Source: a virus
Length of the DNA stretch: 55,018 nt
Reading direction: 5' to 3' (one strand)
Virus record (IMG/VR): IMGVR_UViG_3300006903_000014
Span: 1-55,018 of that record
The notes under the pieces are model-generated. The model saw only the letters and a list, made by a program, of their open reading frames with translations. It made no database searches and was not told where the DNA came from. Position 1 is the stretch's first letter. Each line of letters opens with the position of its first letter. This document shows, piece after piece, positions 36,952-46,870 of the stretch. The translations under genes were made by a program, and so were the position numbers.

Positions 36952-37980
36952 CTAGCTCTCCTCGGAGGCGCCCAGCATGATCTCGTGGGGCCGCGCGAAT
37001 TGGAGCGTCCGAATGGAGACGGACAGGTCAGCGCCGGCCGTCCCGGTGCCCACCTGGTCGATGTCGAAGTCCAGGACCGCGTCCGTCGGGGTGGCGCCGT
37101 GGATGCCCTTGAAGCACCGATAGCGGTAGGTCCCGTCCGGCGTCTGCGCGCCGTAGTTGGCCGCGGCCGCGATCTGCGGCTTGGTGGTGAACGCGGTCGT
37201 CCAGGCCGAGCCGTCCCAGTGGTTCACGTCGACGATGATGGCCTGCGTCGCCGGGGCCGTCTTCGCGCGGAGCTGGACCTCGGTGATGATGAACGGCCGG
37301 TCCGGCTCGAAGCGGTCGACGTCCGTCCCGGTGCTGAGCGTGCCGCCCTTCGAGAGGCGGATGGTTCCCTTGAGCACCGGGGGCGGGATGAAGCGCGAGG
37401 GCGGCGAGTCGGCGAACAGGAACATCCCGCCGCTGACATAGTAGACGGCGCTGATCGCGCCCTCGACCCCGGCGACGATCTTGGTGGCGGCCGCGGCGTC
37501 GAGGGTCTTGGTGTGGAAGATGAGCTGCCAGGTCCCATCACCCGTGTGCGCGGTGCCGTAGGTCTTGCTGTTCCCGTCGTCGATGAAGACGCGCACGGCC
37601 GGCGAGGCGTTCGAGGTCTTGACGTAGAACGCGGCATTGCAGATGACGCCTTTGAAGTAGTCGTCGAAGCTGGTCGTGCTGAAGACGTTCTGAAAGACGT
37701 TCGAGACGGCGCCGCCGCCCGACGTCAGCTTGATGCAGAACTTGCCGACCTTCCTGTTGGTGTCCCCGAGGCCGGTCCCCGCCCGCGTGATCGCCCGTCC
37801 CGCGCCCGCGGTCTGCCAGTGGGCCGGGTCCGACGTGTCCCCCGCGGGCCAGATGAGGAAGGTGGGGTCCGCGAGCAGGTTCCCCCAGATGCTCGCCTGC
37901 AGCGCCAGGAAATTGGTGCGCTCCTGCGCGCTGACCGGGGGCGTCCCGAAGGCTGGCAGCGTGTAGTCGGGCGCCGGCAT
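36952..37980 (-). CDS. Putative receptor-binding or tail-tip protein, 342 aa
   Basis: Residues 35-200 look like a carbohydrate-binding jelly roll (WPAGDTSDPAHWQTAGAG; GKFCIKLTSGGGAVSNVFQN; VFIDDGNSKTYGTAHTGDGT). The C-terminal part is another beta domain (FIITEVQLRAKTAPATQAII). This resembles tail proteins that contact the host surface. It is three genes downstream of the tape measure. Confidence 0.55.
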   Translation of the reverse strand: MPAPDYTLPAFGTPPVSAQERTNFLALQASIWGNLLADPTFLIWPAGDTSDPAHWQTAGAGRAITRAGTGLGDTNRKVGKFCIKLTSGGGAVSNVFQNVFSTTSFDDYFKGVICNAAFYVKTSNASPAVRVFIDDGNSKTYGTAHTGDGTWQLIFHTKTLDAAAATKIVAGVEGAISAVYYVSGGMFLFADSPPSRFIPPPVLKGTIRLSKGGTLSTGTDVDRFEPDRPFIITEVQLRAKTAPATQAIIVDVNHWDGSAWTTAFTTKPQIAAAANYGAQTPDGTYRYRCFKGIHGATPTDAVLDFDIDQVGTGTAGADLSVSIRTLQFARPHEIMLGASEES

Positions 37981-37982
37981 TT

Positions 37983-40799
37983 TTAGGTCCTCATGTCGAG
38001 GTCGGGCAGCAGCTCGACGGTCGACTCCCCCGCCTGGAAATTCTGCGAGATGGACTTGATTCTCTTGACCGCCGAGGCGAGCGCCCCGGTGGTGGCGAGC
38101 GCGCGAGCACGCGTCAGGATCACCTTGTCACCCACCTTGCTGTTGATGAGTTTGCCCCGGACGCGGATGGGAAGCAAGGCCGGCGGATTCGCCGAGAGCG
38201 ATAGGAACAGGTTGGCGACCCGCTGCGCGTCCTCGCCACTCGTGAGCAGCGTCGGGATGGTCTTGGTCCCGCGGCGGTTGAAGCGCAGCGGAACCGTCGT
38301 GCTCGTCGCCTGGCGCGAGAACGGCTTGCCCGTGGACGGGTCCGTCGCGAAGGTGACGAGCACCGCGGCGAACACGTCGTTGATGGTCTGGCGCGCCGCA
38401 TACGCCTGGAAGTCCTCGTCCCTCAGGTCGACCGCGCCGGCCGAGCCGGCCTGATAGATGTTGTAGAAGATCACCCCGGTACCGTCCACCAGGATGTCGG
38501 CGAGGTTCGAGTACTCGAGCAGACTGAATAGGTCCTCGGTGGAGACGCTCGCCGCCAGGTAGAGCGCGAGCGCCTGCGGCGCCGTGGTCCGCGCCGAGAC
38601 GAAGGACGCTGAATCGAGCAGCGCCGCCGGGTAGCGCATGAGCTGGCCCAGGATGAAGCGGCAGACGTCGGCCCCCTTCGTGATCAACGCCGAGGCGCTC
38701 CCCGTGTAGCTGCCCGCCGCGTCGTCCTTGTAGCCCTGCACGTCGACCCGGAGGTGATGCTGCGCGTCTGGGTCGCTGAACACGGGCGTGTCCGAGAAAA
38801 ACGGACCGGCGCCCGTGAGATCCGCGCTCGAGGCGAAGCCCAGTGTCTTGTAGATGCCTCGCTCCTTGTTGACCCCCGTCCCGCACAGCAGCTTCTTGGT
38901 GGTGCCGCTGTCGATGAAGACCCGGAACGTGTGCCGCTGCGTCGCGCCATTGTCGAAGCTGTCCTCATAGAAGCACTGGAGCGATGGATGCCCGACTGGC
39001 TTTTGCGCCGCCGTCCGGATGTGGCCCGCCAGGCCGACCGCCGTATAGACGCCCGGCGTGAGGTCGGTCTCGATCACGCCATCATCCGACTGCCAATCCA
39101 GGCGGTCATTGACACCCAACTGGATGATGAACGGGCCCGGATTCTTATTGATGGTGAAGCGCCCCGTGGCGGCGAAGTTGTCAGTGTAGCCGAGGCCGGC
39201 TCCGACGGCGACCGCGATCCTGCGGGCCGGATCCTTGATGGTCGCCGCCGCCTCGTCCGCATAGGCATAGACCGCGTCGAGGCTCTTGAAGCCATTGATG
39301 CCGACGCTCGCGTCGCCCACCTCGTAGGTGCCGTATAGCGTCAGCTCGTCCTTGTCGATCCGGACGACGGGGACGCCGGTCAGGACGCCGAGCAGCAACG
39401 CCCTCGGCGTCGACGCCTTGCTGGGGTCGAGCCCCGGGAAGGAGAACTGATCATAGCTGTTCGGTGGGGCCGTGCGATGGAGAAAGGCCCGAGCGTCCTG
39501 CACGTCGAGCTGGACCGCGAGGTCGTCCGCCGAGACGTTCTGCACGATCCCCGTGAACTGGCGCCGGTAGTCGTCCGCGAGCAGCTCCTCGCCGTCGATG
39601 AACGTCCCCCCGAACGACACGCGCACCTCGGAGCCGATCCAGTCCAGGTCCGCGAGCGGCCTGTAGAACAGCCCGTCGACGTTCTGCAGGCCGAGACTCC
39701 CCGAGCCGAGCTGCTTCCCGCCGAAGAACGCATCGTGGGAGCCTACCGACGCCGCCGGCACAGACCCGGCCGCCAGTCGGTCGTCGTACAGCTCGAAGGA
39801 CCAAACCGGCAGGAACGCCGCGTTGTCGAAGTAGACGTCGCCCGTCTTCCCGACGCCCGACGTATTGCGCATGCGCAGGTGAACCTCAAAGGCCGAGGAG
39901 TCGCTCCAGGCCCGGAAGTCCACGACGACGCGCCTCCACTCGCCCGCTGTTTGCGGCAGGTCGATGCCGTTGGTCCCGCTCTCGAAGTCGCGCCCGTTGC
40001 TCTGCAGGTACTGGCTCGAGCCGGAGATGCCCAGCAGCAGGTTCGGCACCAGCGCGACGTCGGCGCCGACCGGGGTCATATAGAGCGCCGACATCCGATA
40101 GGTCCGGCCCGAGCGCACGACGACGTTTTGCTTCTCCTCGGCCGGGATCGAGACGGACGAAGCGGTCGCCTTCAGGTCGAGCGAATAGGTCCCGGAATAG
40201 ATCAGCGCGGCCTCGCGCGCCACGCTGCCGCCGGCTCCCGTCGCCTCCGTCCAGTTGTCCGCGTCGCTCGCGCTCGACCAGCTCTCGAACGTCCCGTTGA
40301 GCAGCTTTGTGTCCCCGAGCGTCGGATGCGTCGCCGCCCGCCCGGAGAAGAAAAACCCGAAGGACGCCACCACGGTCACCGCGTTCGGATCAGCCCCGGC
40401 GGCGAGATGGACGTAGAGCTGCGGGTAGGCGTCCCAGACGTCACCCGTCGAGTTGTCCCACCACACGATCCCGTCGTCCCAGCGCCGACCGGAGTCGATG
40501 GTGGTGCGGTCGTAGTAGTAGGTGCCCGCCGTGGCCGCGCAGTCCGCCAGGGACTCGGCCCGCGTTAGCCCGGTGTCGAGGTCCGAGCGCACCGCCACGA
40601 CGTCGAGCGTGAACCCCTCGTAGCCCAGGAGCAGCGGCGAGGCGTACGTCCCCGTCTGGTAGAGCGACCAGCTCGTGACGACCCGCCGGGGCCGCACCTC
40701 GACCAGGACGTGCTTCTCGCTCGCCGTCTGGATCACCAGCTCGGCGAATGGCCGCAGGTTGCTCCGCACGCCGAGGACGCCGTGCCCGACGTCGCTCAC
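37983..40799 (-). CDS. Large tail-tip/baseplate protein with carbohydrate-binding module, 938 aa
   Basis: The N-terminal region is beta-rich. Residues ~165-330 form a CBM-like domain (LLNGTFESWSSASDADNWTE; SGTYSLDLKA; GEWRRVVVDFRAWS). A middle segment (GVNDRLDWQSDDGVIETDLT, then YKTLGFASSADLTGAG) recurs in the neighbouring 374-residue protein. The C-terminal third resembles baseplate-hub or tail-tip proteins. It probably forms the central tail tip. The frame starts and ends cleanly and overlaps its neighbour by four bases. Confidence 0.65.
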   Translation of the reverse strand: MSDVGHGVLGVRSNLRPFAELVIQTASEKHVLVEVRPRRVVTSWSLYQTGTYASPLLLGYEGFTLDVVAVRSDLDTGLTRAESLADCAATAGTYYYDRTTIDSGRRWDDGIVWWDNSTGDVWDAYPQLYVHLAAGADPNAVTVVASFGFFFSGRAATHPTLGDTKLLNGTFESWSSASDADNWTEATGAGGSVAREAALIYSGTYSLDLKATASSVSIPAEEKQNVVVRSGRTYRMSALYMTPVGADVALVPNLLLGISGSSQYLQSNGRDFESGTNGIDLPQTAGEWRRVVVDFRAWSDSSAFEVHLRMRNTSGVGKTGDVYFDNAAFLPVWSFELYDDRLAAGSVPAASVGSHDAFFGGKQLGSGSLGLQNVDGLFYRPLADLDWIGSEVRVSFGGTFIDGEELLADDYRRQFTGIVQNVSADDLAVQLDVQDARAFLHRTAPPNSYDQFSFPGLDPSKASTPRALLLGVLTGVPVVRIDKDELTLYGTYEVGDASVGINGFKSLDAVYAYADEAAATIKDPARRIAVAVGAGLGYTDNFAATGRFTINKNPGPFIIQLGVNDRLDWQSDDGVIETDLTPGVYTAVGLAGHIRTAAQKPVGHPSLQCFYEDSFDNGATQRHTFRVFIDSGTTKKLLCGTGVNKERGIYKTLGFASSADLTGAGPFFSDTPVFSDPDAQHHLRVDVQGYKDDAAGSYTGSASALITKGADVCRFILGQLMRYPAALLDSASFVSARTTAPQALALYLAASVSTEDLFSLLEYSNLADILVDGTGVIFYNIYQAGSAGAVDLRDEDFQAYAARQTINDVFAAVLVTFATDPSTGKPFSRQATSTTVPLRFNRRGTKTIPTLLTSGEDAQRVANLFLSLSANPPALLPIRVRGKLINSKVGDKVILTRARALATTGALASAVKRIKSISQNFQAGESTVELLPDLDMRT

Positions 40800-41920
40800 A
40801 ACGCCTCCAGGACCTGAATAGAGGGCGTGAAGCGGTCGAACGTCGCACCGTCGCCGGGGCTCTGCTGGTGCGTGATCTCCGCCATGAGGCAGATGTAGCG
40901 CGTGTCCGCCGGGACGTTCTGCGGGTCGAGCGCCATGAAGAACGTACCGCCCACGCCAACGGCGTCCGCCAGCGCCTCCAGCGCGTCCTTGTCCGCCGAG
41001 CTGAGGCGCGGGAAGCTGAGCGTCCAGCCGCGGGCCCGCTGCCGCTTGTCCCGGAACAGCGCCCCGTGGTCCGCGTAGGCGATCGCGCTGTAGTCCTTCC
41101 GGGTGATCTGGTAGCCCTGCGCGTGCGAGCGGCCCGGCTCGAAGTAGGTCCCCAGGAACGCGACCCCCGCGTAGGTGACGCCGGCCACGTTGCTGATGTC
41201 ATCGACGATGATCCGCCGCCACTGCTGGCTCTGGCTCGCGAAGTAGGCGCAGCGCACTATCGCGTCGCCCGCCAGGACCTGCGTGAACGTCGGCGCCGCC
41301 CACGAGTTGGTCGTGGAGCCCTGCAGGGTCACCGTCCCCGTCGTCCCCATGTTGTGGTCCAGCAGCGCCGCGAACGTCGTGGCCAGCGCGGAGCCCTGGT
41401 CGAAGAGCAGGAACTCCCTCGAGTGGTAGACCACGACGTCGGACGTATACGAGGTCGAGCCAGTCTTGTTCGCCGACGTGTCGAACCCTAGGTCCCGCCC
41501 GCAGCTCTGCGCGACGTTGGCCCCGGTGAGCAGCAGCAGCGCTAGCGCGTCCGTCCCGCTCGTGCGCGCCACCGTGATCTTCTTGGTGCCCGTGTCGTAC
41601 GTGACCGTGTACGTGTTCGTGTGCCCGGGGGCCGCGTTCATCGCGGCCTGGACCGCGGCCGCCCAGTCCGCCCCCGTCGCATAGTTGGTGTTCACCGTCG
41701 CGATGGTCGCCACGCGCGCCACGCCGGCCTCGCTGAAGTCCAGCTTGTCGTTGAAGCCGACGTAGACGTTCCATCCTGCCTTCGACCACCAGCGCTTCTG
41801 ACGGCTCGGATCCCTCAGACGCGACGCCGGAAAGTTGGTCTGCTGCGAGCTGGCGGTGATGACTGTCGTCGAAACGATGGCCTTGTTGTCGTACGGGAGC
41901 CGAGGCGTCACGTTCGCCAT
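40796..41920 (-). CDS. Minor tail protein (distal tail candidate), 374 aa
   Basis: Directly after the tape measure, where siphophages encode the distal tail protein. The N-terminus has ASSQQTNFPASRLRDPSRQK and GWNVYVGFNDKLDFSE. The middle has a ~100-residue module (YTVTYDTGTKKITVARTSGT; CGRDLGFDTSANKTG) shared with the next tail protein. ATG behind GGAGG. Confidence 0.6.
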   Translation of the reverse strand: MANVTPRLPYDNKAIVSTTVITASSQQTNFPASRLRDPSRQKRWWSKAGWNVYVGFNDKLDFSEAGVARVATIATVNTNYATGADWAAAVQAAMNAAPGHTNTYTVTYDTGTKKITVARTSGTDALALLLLTGANVAQSCGRDLGFDTSANKTGSTSYTSDVVVYHSREFLLFDQGSALATTFAALLDHNMGTTGTVTLQGSTTNSWAAPTFTQVLAGDAIVRCAYFASQSQQWRRIIVDDISNVAGVTYAGVAFLGTYFEPGRSHAQGYQITRKDYSAIAYADHGALFRDKRQRARGWTLSFPRLSSADKDALEALADAVGVGGTFFMALDPQNVPADTRYICLMAEITHQQSPGDGATFDRFTPSIQVLEAL

Positions 41921-41926
41921 CTCTCG

Positions 41927-44900
41927 CTAGCCTCCCCAATCCCCGACGGCGTTGTTATGCACGCGCCACTTGCGGTTCTTGGTGTTCTTCAGGAGCACGC
42001 GGCCGACGGCCTCGCCGTCGAGGGTGATCGTGGCGTCCTGGTCCCCGCCCGGCCCCGCCGGGGCACTGGCGCCCATCATCGCCGCTAGCTGGGCGCCGAG
42101 TGCGGACCCGAGTCCGGCGCCGATCGAGCGGGCGAGCGCGTCGGCCGGCCCGACCAGCTCCGGGTTGGACGGGCTGCCGTGCAGGACCCAGTTGCCCACA
42201 GAGGTCGCCACGCCACCGAACGCCGCGCCCTGCTGGTTGCGCTCCCCCGGGCCGCCGGGCGTGTTCGACCCGCCGGGGCCGCCCCCGGGCCCGTTGTTCG
42301 GCACGTTGTAGCCCTGCGCGGCCTGGTTCGCCGCGTTGGTCGCGTTCGTGACCGAGCGCCACTGCGAGGCGATGTCGGCAACGACGTCCAGGGACCCGGC
42401 GAGCGGCCCGTTGGGGTCGGTGACCAGGTCGGAGAACCCCTGATAGACGTCGATCGTGTCGGAGGTCGCCTTCGTCGCGAACACCGACATCTCGTCGATG
42501 CCGGCGTTGATCTCGCTGGTCCAGTATTCCCCCTGGGAGACCAGCGCCTCGGCCATGTTGCTCCCGTCCACCGCGATGTCCTGGAACGCGGAGCCCGTCG
42601 AGGCCGAGACGTCGCCCGCGAACGTCTGCCACGCCTGCGAGCTGGCGCTGCTGGCGGCGAAGGCGGCGCCCGTGGCCGCCGCACTCCCGGACTGCAGCGA
42701 CTGGATGGCGGCCTGGCTCGCCGTGGCGGCCGCCTGCGTGCCCTGCGCGGCGGCGTTCGCGCTCGCCTGCGCCGCGGCCTGCGCGGCTCCGGCCGCGGCG
42801 CCGGCCGCCGCCTCGCCCGCCGCCGCCGCCCCCTGCGCCGCCTGGCTCATGCTGCTGTTCATCCCGTTCGCCGCGTTCTGCGCGGCCGGCGGGATGGCGC
42901 CCATCGCGGTCGCGATCGAGGTCAGGAGGGACACCACCTGCTGCAGTGGATCCGTCGGGAAGGCGACGCCGGCCGCCTTCGCCTGGTCGATCAGCGCCTG
43001 CGTGTTGGAGTCGAGCTGCATCCCATACTGCTGCGCGACCTGCTGCGCCTGCGCGAGCAGCGGCGCGATGGCCTGCAGCGCGGTCTGGCTGTCCACGCCC
43101 TGGTCGGTGAGCTGCTTCATCGCCGACGCGGCCTGCTCCTCGAAGCCCTGGAATGCGCCCTGGGTCATGTACCCCGAGTCGGCGAGCCCGCCCAGCGCGT
43201 CCTGGAGCCCCTGGATGCCCTCGGTGATGTTCTTCGTGGCCTCGTTGCCGATCAGCCCCATGATCTGTTCGATGGGGCCCATCACGGCCGAGGCGTCGAA
43301 GCCGCCCTTCTTGAGCGAGTCCTGGATCGCGTCGAAGGCGGGCTTCATCGCCGTCGCCGCGTTGATCAGCCCGTCCTCCTTGACCTTCGCCCAGAAGGTG
43401 GCGCCGAAAATCTGCGCCTGCGCCTGCGCGTCCTCGGGGGTGATGATCTGGATCCCCTTGACCGCGCCGGCCGTTCCGGATACCGCCTTGTCCAGCCCCG
43501 CCTTCACAGCGGCCGCGATCTCCGGGACGTGCTCGCCCATCGCGCGAGCCTCCTGGATCATCTGGACGCCCAGCCGGCGCGCCGCCTCCGCCGCGGCCCC
43601 CGTCGAGGACTCGGCCTGGTGCTGGACCTGCGCGAACGCCTTGCCGATCTCGGCCACGCCCTCCGCCGCCGGGATCGAGCCCGAGGCGACGCCCTTCATC
43701 AGATCGCCGATCTGGGAGGTGAAGGCCTCGACGCCCATCCCGCTCTCGGTGATCGCCTGCGTCAGGTTGAGCAGGCTCGCGCTCTTGACGTCGATGTGGA
43801 GGTGGTCGGCCGTCTGCTGGATCGCCTGCTGCAGGCTCTCGGAGATGGTCGTGCCGAGCTGCTGTCCGATGGCCTGCGCCTGCTGCTCCGCCTTCGAGGG
43901 TCCCCCGAACAGGTGGCCGATGAGGCTGATTCCGGCGAGGATCCCGTGGACGGCCCCGGCGATGATCTGCACCGGGTTGTGGGAGGCGAGCCCCTCGACG
44001 ACGTCGCTGGCCGCCTTGCCCATGTTCTGCAGGTCACCGAGCGCCTGCGCGAAGGAGGAGTCCGCGGCGACGCCGAAGGCCGCCGCCACCTCGCTGGCGA
44101 TCCCGATCAGGTCCGAGATTCCCTTGAACGCGTGGGCGATCCGCTTCAGGTGCTCCTCGTGCTCCTTTTCCTGCTCGAGCAGCCGCTCATCCTCCTGCCG
44201 CGCGATCTCCTCGGCGACGCGCCGGCTCGCCCAGAGGCCGTTACCCATCTGGACGCCGGTGTTCATCCGCTCCTGCGCCTCCTGAGCCTTGAGGATCACC
44301 TGGTAGAAGTCGTCGGCGCTGTCGTCGAGCGGCGTGCCGTTCAGCTCCTGATAAAGCGCGCGGATCTCCTGCAGCTTGGGCGGGACCTTCTCGAGCCCGC
44401 CCTTCACCAGCGCCTCGATCTTCTTGTTGGCCTCCTCGAGCAGCACCGGGTTCTCGCGCAGGATCGCCGTCGTGTGCTCGTCGCCCAGGGCGGCCGCCAG
44501 CTTCGCCGCCTTCTCCTCCAGGTCCTGGCCCGTGAGCTGCCGGCGCAGCTCCTCGACCTCCTGCGCCCACTTCGACAGGTCACCGGCCGAGCCCTTCGCG
44601 TGCTCGCCGACGTGCTCCAGCTCGAGGCTCGCCCCGGCGATCTTCTCCTTGGCGCCCTGGAGCGTGGAGTTGACCTTCTCGAGGCTCTCGTGGAACTTCG
44701 AGTTGGCGGCGATCGTGTCGTTGGCGCTCGCCTTCATCCCGACCAGGGCGCTGTTCACGTAGTCGAGCCCCGTCTTGGTGGAGGCGATCGTCTTGCTGAG
44801 ATCGTTGCCGAACAGCTTCGAGACGAGCCCGCCGCCGGGAATCGAGGCCGCCAACTCGGCCAGCTTCAGGTTCGCCGTGAGGATGGCCTGCGCGAAGAGA

Positions 44901-45859
44901 AGGACGCCCGCCATCGCCGCGTCGAAGCCGATGCGCAGGAAGTCGAGCACGTCCCGCGCCGCGCCGACGCCGCTCACCAGGAGCTGGATGCCAGAGACGG
45001 CGAGAACGATCCCCTGCGTGGTCCAGGCGGCGATCTGCGCCCGATTGTCGATGAACCAGTGGGAGAGCTGACCCATCAGGTTCGTCAGGATCTCGATGGC
45101 CGCGTGGAGCCCTCCGCTCGAGGCGACTCCGGCCGCAAAGTTGTTCCAGACGCCCTGTCCGGTATCCTTCAGCAGCTTGAACTCGTTGTTGAGCTTGGCG
45201 CCAGCCGCCACGGCCTTCTCGTCGATGATGATCCCCAGCTCCCGAGCCCTCGCGATCACGGCCGCGATGTTGCTGGAGAACAAGGGAAGCATCTCCGTCC
45301 CGGTCTTGCCCAGCGTCTTGAAGGCGGCGATCCCGCGCAGCGTCGGGTTCTCGATGCTGGCGATCTTCTCGCCCAACTTCAGGAAGGCATCGGCGGGATT
45401 CTGCGCGATCAGCGCGCGCGTCTCGAGGCCGAGCGCCCGGAACGCCTCCGGGGTCTCCCCCAGCTTCTTCTTCATCTTGTCGATCGCGCCCGTGATCGAG
45501 TCCAGGGATGTGTCCGTCGGCCGTCCGGCGGCGGCCAGCTCCTGCAGCATCGTCGTGTTGGTGCCGATCTTGGTCCCGAGGATCTCGAGCTTGTCGCTCA
45601 TCTCCGCGAAGTGCTCGACGCTCTCCACCGCCAGCTTGGGGACCTCGAGCAGGGTCTCCTTGAATTTCTCCATGGCCTCGTGGGCCAGCTCGATCCCCGC
45701 GCCGATCCCGATCCCCTCCTTGAAGGCCTCGCTCATCCCGTGGGCGGCGTGGGACGCCTCCTGGGTGGCGTGGGCGATCTGGGAGAGCTGGAACGACACG
45801 TCCTGCAGGACTCCGCCGCCGGCCTGGCTGATCACGAGGCGGACGGAGACGTCCGCCAC
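41927..45859 (-). CDS. Tail tape measure protein
   Basis: The longest gene, 1,310 residues. Long helical stretches, hydrophobic segments at about 300-345 and 600-660, and an Ala/Gln-rich zone (AAAGEAAAGAAAGAAQAAAQ) are typical. It follows the two chaperone frames, the usual order. Its length sets the tail length; at roughly 1.5 angstrom per residue it would suggest a tail near 200 nm. The C-terminal 80 residues contain a QDATITLDGEAVGRVLLKN motif common in tape measures. Confidence 0.85.
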   Translation of the reverse strand: MADVSVRLVISQAGGGVLQDVSFQLSQIAHATQEASHAAHGMSEAFKEGIGIGAGIELAHEAMEKFKETLLEVPKLAVESVEHFAEMSDKLEILGTKIGTNTTMLQELAAAGRPTDTSLDSITGAIDKMKKKLGETPEAFRALGLETRALIAQNPADAFLKLGEKIASIENPTLRGIAAFKTLGKTGTEMLPLFSSNIAAVIARARELGIIIDEKAVAAGAKLNNEFKLLKDTGQGVWNNFAAGVASSGGLHAAIEILTNLMGQLSHWFIDNRAQIAAWTTQGIVLAVSGIQLLVSGVGAARDVLDFLRIGFDAAMAGVLLFAQAILTANLKLAELAASIPGGGLVSKLFGNDLSKTIASTKTGLDYVNSALVGMKASANDTIAANSKFHESLEKVNSTLQGAKEKIAGASLELEHVGEHAKGSAGDLSKWAQEVEELRRQLTGQDLEEKAAKLAAALGDEHTTAILRENPVLLEEANKKIEALVKGGLEKVPPKLQEIRALYQELNGTPLDDSADDFYQVILKAQEAQERMNTGVQMGNGLWASRRVAEEIARQEDERLLEQEKEHEEHLKRIAHAFKGISDLIGIASEVAAAFGVAADSSFAQALGDLQNMGKAASDVVEGLASHNPVQIIAGAVHGILAGISLIGHLFGGPSKAEQQAQAIGQQLGTTISESLQQAIQQTADHLHIDVKSASLLNLTQAITESGMGVEAFTSQIGDLMKGVASGSIPAAEGVAEIGKAFAQVQHQAESSTGAAAEAARRLGVQMIQEARAMGEHVPEIAAAVKAGLDKAVSGTAGAVKGIQIITPEDAQAQAQIFGATFWAKVKEDGLINAATAMKPAFDAIQDSLKKGGFDASAVMGPIEQIMGLIGNEATKNITEGIQGLQDALGGLADSGYMTQGAFQGFEEQAASAMKQLTDQGVDSQTALQAIAPLLAQAQQVAQQYGMQLDSNTQALIDQAKAAGVAFPTDPLQQVVSLLTSIATAMGAIPPAAQNAANGMNSSMSQAAQGAAAAGEAAAGAAAGAAQAAAQASANAAAQGTQAAATASQAAIQSLQSGSAAATGAAFAASSASSQAWQTFAGDVSASTGSAFQDIAVDGSNMAEALVSQGEYWTSEINAGIDEMSVFATKATSDTIDVYQGFSDLVTDPNGPLAGSLDVVADIASQWRSVTNATNAANQAAQGYNVPNNGPGGGPGGSNTPGGPGERNQQGAAFGGVATSVGNWVLHGSPSNPELVGPADALARSIGAGLGSALGAQLAAMMGASAPAGPGGDQDATITLDGEAVGRVLLKNTKNRKWRVHNNAVGDWGG

Positions 45860-46300
45860 CTAACGCCCCTTCTTATCGGGATACAGCCGCTCGAGCATCT
45901 GCTCGGAGTGTACAGCGTTACTGACCCGGATCAAGAGCGCCCGTCGGACCTCGGGCGGGTCCCCCTCCAGGCTGGCGGCATAGTAGGGGTCGAACAGCGG
46001 CCGCAGGTGGGGCTGCACCATGAAGAACGCGAGCGTGGCCGCGTCGACGTTGTCGGGGTCCAGCTCGACGCGGGGACATGGGCGGCCCCACTGTTCCCGG
46101 ATCGCGGCCAGGTGGTACTCCGGCACGCAGGGCCCCTCTTCCACGTGCTCGCCCTCCTCGACCCCACGCCCGAGCGAGGCCGACAACCGCCTGGCGTCGG
46201 CCTCGCTCTCTGCGTCCGTCCCGCCGAGCATCACGCACGCCCGGCACCGGTCCTCAGTGACTGCCCCGAAGTCGAGGCGGAAGGACAGCCACGCGATCAG
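45860..46300 (-). CDS. Tail assembly chaperone, second frame (CTG start or -1 frameshift)
   Basis: The frame encodes IAWLSFRLDFGAVTEDRCRA, a DAESEADARRL helix and a C-terminal helical domain ending RLYPDKKGR. It has no ATG, GTG or TTG near its start. It opens at a CTG (46298-46300) that overlaps the upstream stop as CTGA, copying the NTGA junctions elsewhere. In many siphophages the second chaperone frame is made by a -1 slip near the end of the first; the required direction is -1 here too, though I see no classic slippery heptamer. Confidence 0.65.
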   Translation of the reverse strand: MIAWLSFRLDFGAVTEDRCRACVMLGGTDAESEADARRLSASLGRGVEEGEHVEEGPCVPEYHLAAIREQWGRPCPRVELDPDNVDAATLAFFMVQPHLRPLFDPYYAASLEGDPPEVRRALLIRVSNAVHSEQMLERLYPDKKGR

Positions 46301-46779
46301 TTTGACTCGAGGTCCTGCGCCTTGTCCTGCGCCCGGCGCGCCTCCTTGTCGACCCACGCGAGCACGGACGAACCGACGTAGGGGTGCTCCTCGAGATAAT
46401 GCTCCTTGAGCGCGTCGTTTTTCCACTGCTTGTCCAGGGACACCGCCTGACCGGCCGTGACCACGCGACCCAGCAGCTTGGAGTAGACCTCCGCGGCCTC
46501 GGCGTCGCCCACCAGGTGCTCGAAGTTCTCCGAGTCGGTCAGGGCATACGCGGCCCGCGCGCGCGCGTATGCCTTCGTCTTCTCCGTGTCGACGACGATG
46601 ACGCCGTCGCGCATCTTGACCTTGGTCTGGTCGTGCTTCACTCGGAACTGGCGCTCGACGGACGCCGGGATCCGACGCACCCTGAGTCGGACCATCTTGC
46701 CCAGGTCCTTGTCCTCCTGGTAGTCCATCCAGTCGCCGTCGTCGTTCTCCGCATTCCCGAACTCCCTCGTGACCGCCAT
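46297..46779 (-). CDS. Tail assembly chaperone, first frame
   Basis: 160 residues between the tail tube and the tape measure, the fixed site of this gene in siphophages. Charged and helical (KDLGKMVRLRVRRIPASVER; TKAYARARAAYALTDSENFE). It helps the tape measure fold and tube polymerise. ATG behind GAGGGGACG. Confidence 0.65.
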   Translation of the reverse strand: MAVTREFGNAENDDGDWMDYQEDKDLGKMVRLRVRRIPASVERQFRVKHDQTKVKMRDGVIVVDTEKTKAYARARAAYALTDSENFEHLVGDAEAAEVYSKLLGRVVTAGQAVSLDKQWKNDALKEHYLEEHPYVGSSVLAWVDKEARRAQDKAQDLESN

Positions 46780-46825
46780 TCGCGTCCCCTCCTGGTTCTA
46801 TGCGTGAGCGGCCTGCCGCGCGCCG

Positions 46826-46855
46826 GGGCGGGGGCGGCCGCGACCTCCCCCGCCC
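46826..46855. terminator. Hairpin after the tail tube gene
   Basis: GGGCGGGGG (46826-46834) pairs with CCCCCGCCC (46847-46855) over a 12-base loop in the 91-base gap between tail tube and chaperone. It may lower expression of downstream genes relative to the abundant tube protein. No T-run. Confidence 0.45.
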
Positions 46856-46870
46856 GGTCCGGTCCGACGC

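Noticed and set aside
42640-42850. Ala-rich GC repeats in the tape measure gene
   Set aside because: Low-complexity coding sequence typical of this protein; no evidence for a variable region or reverse transcriptase.
42179-46381. A 1,400-residue open frame on the plus strand
   Set aside because: It lies exactly opposite the tape measure gene, is made of Arg/Leu/Asp/Gly codons expected from a GC-rich antisense frame, and shows no domain pattern.
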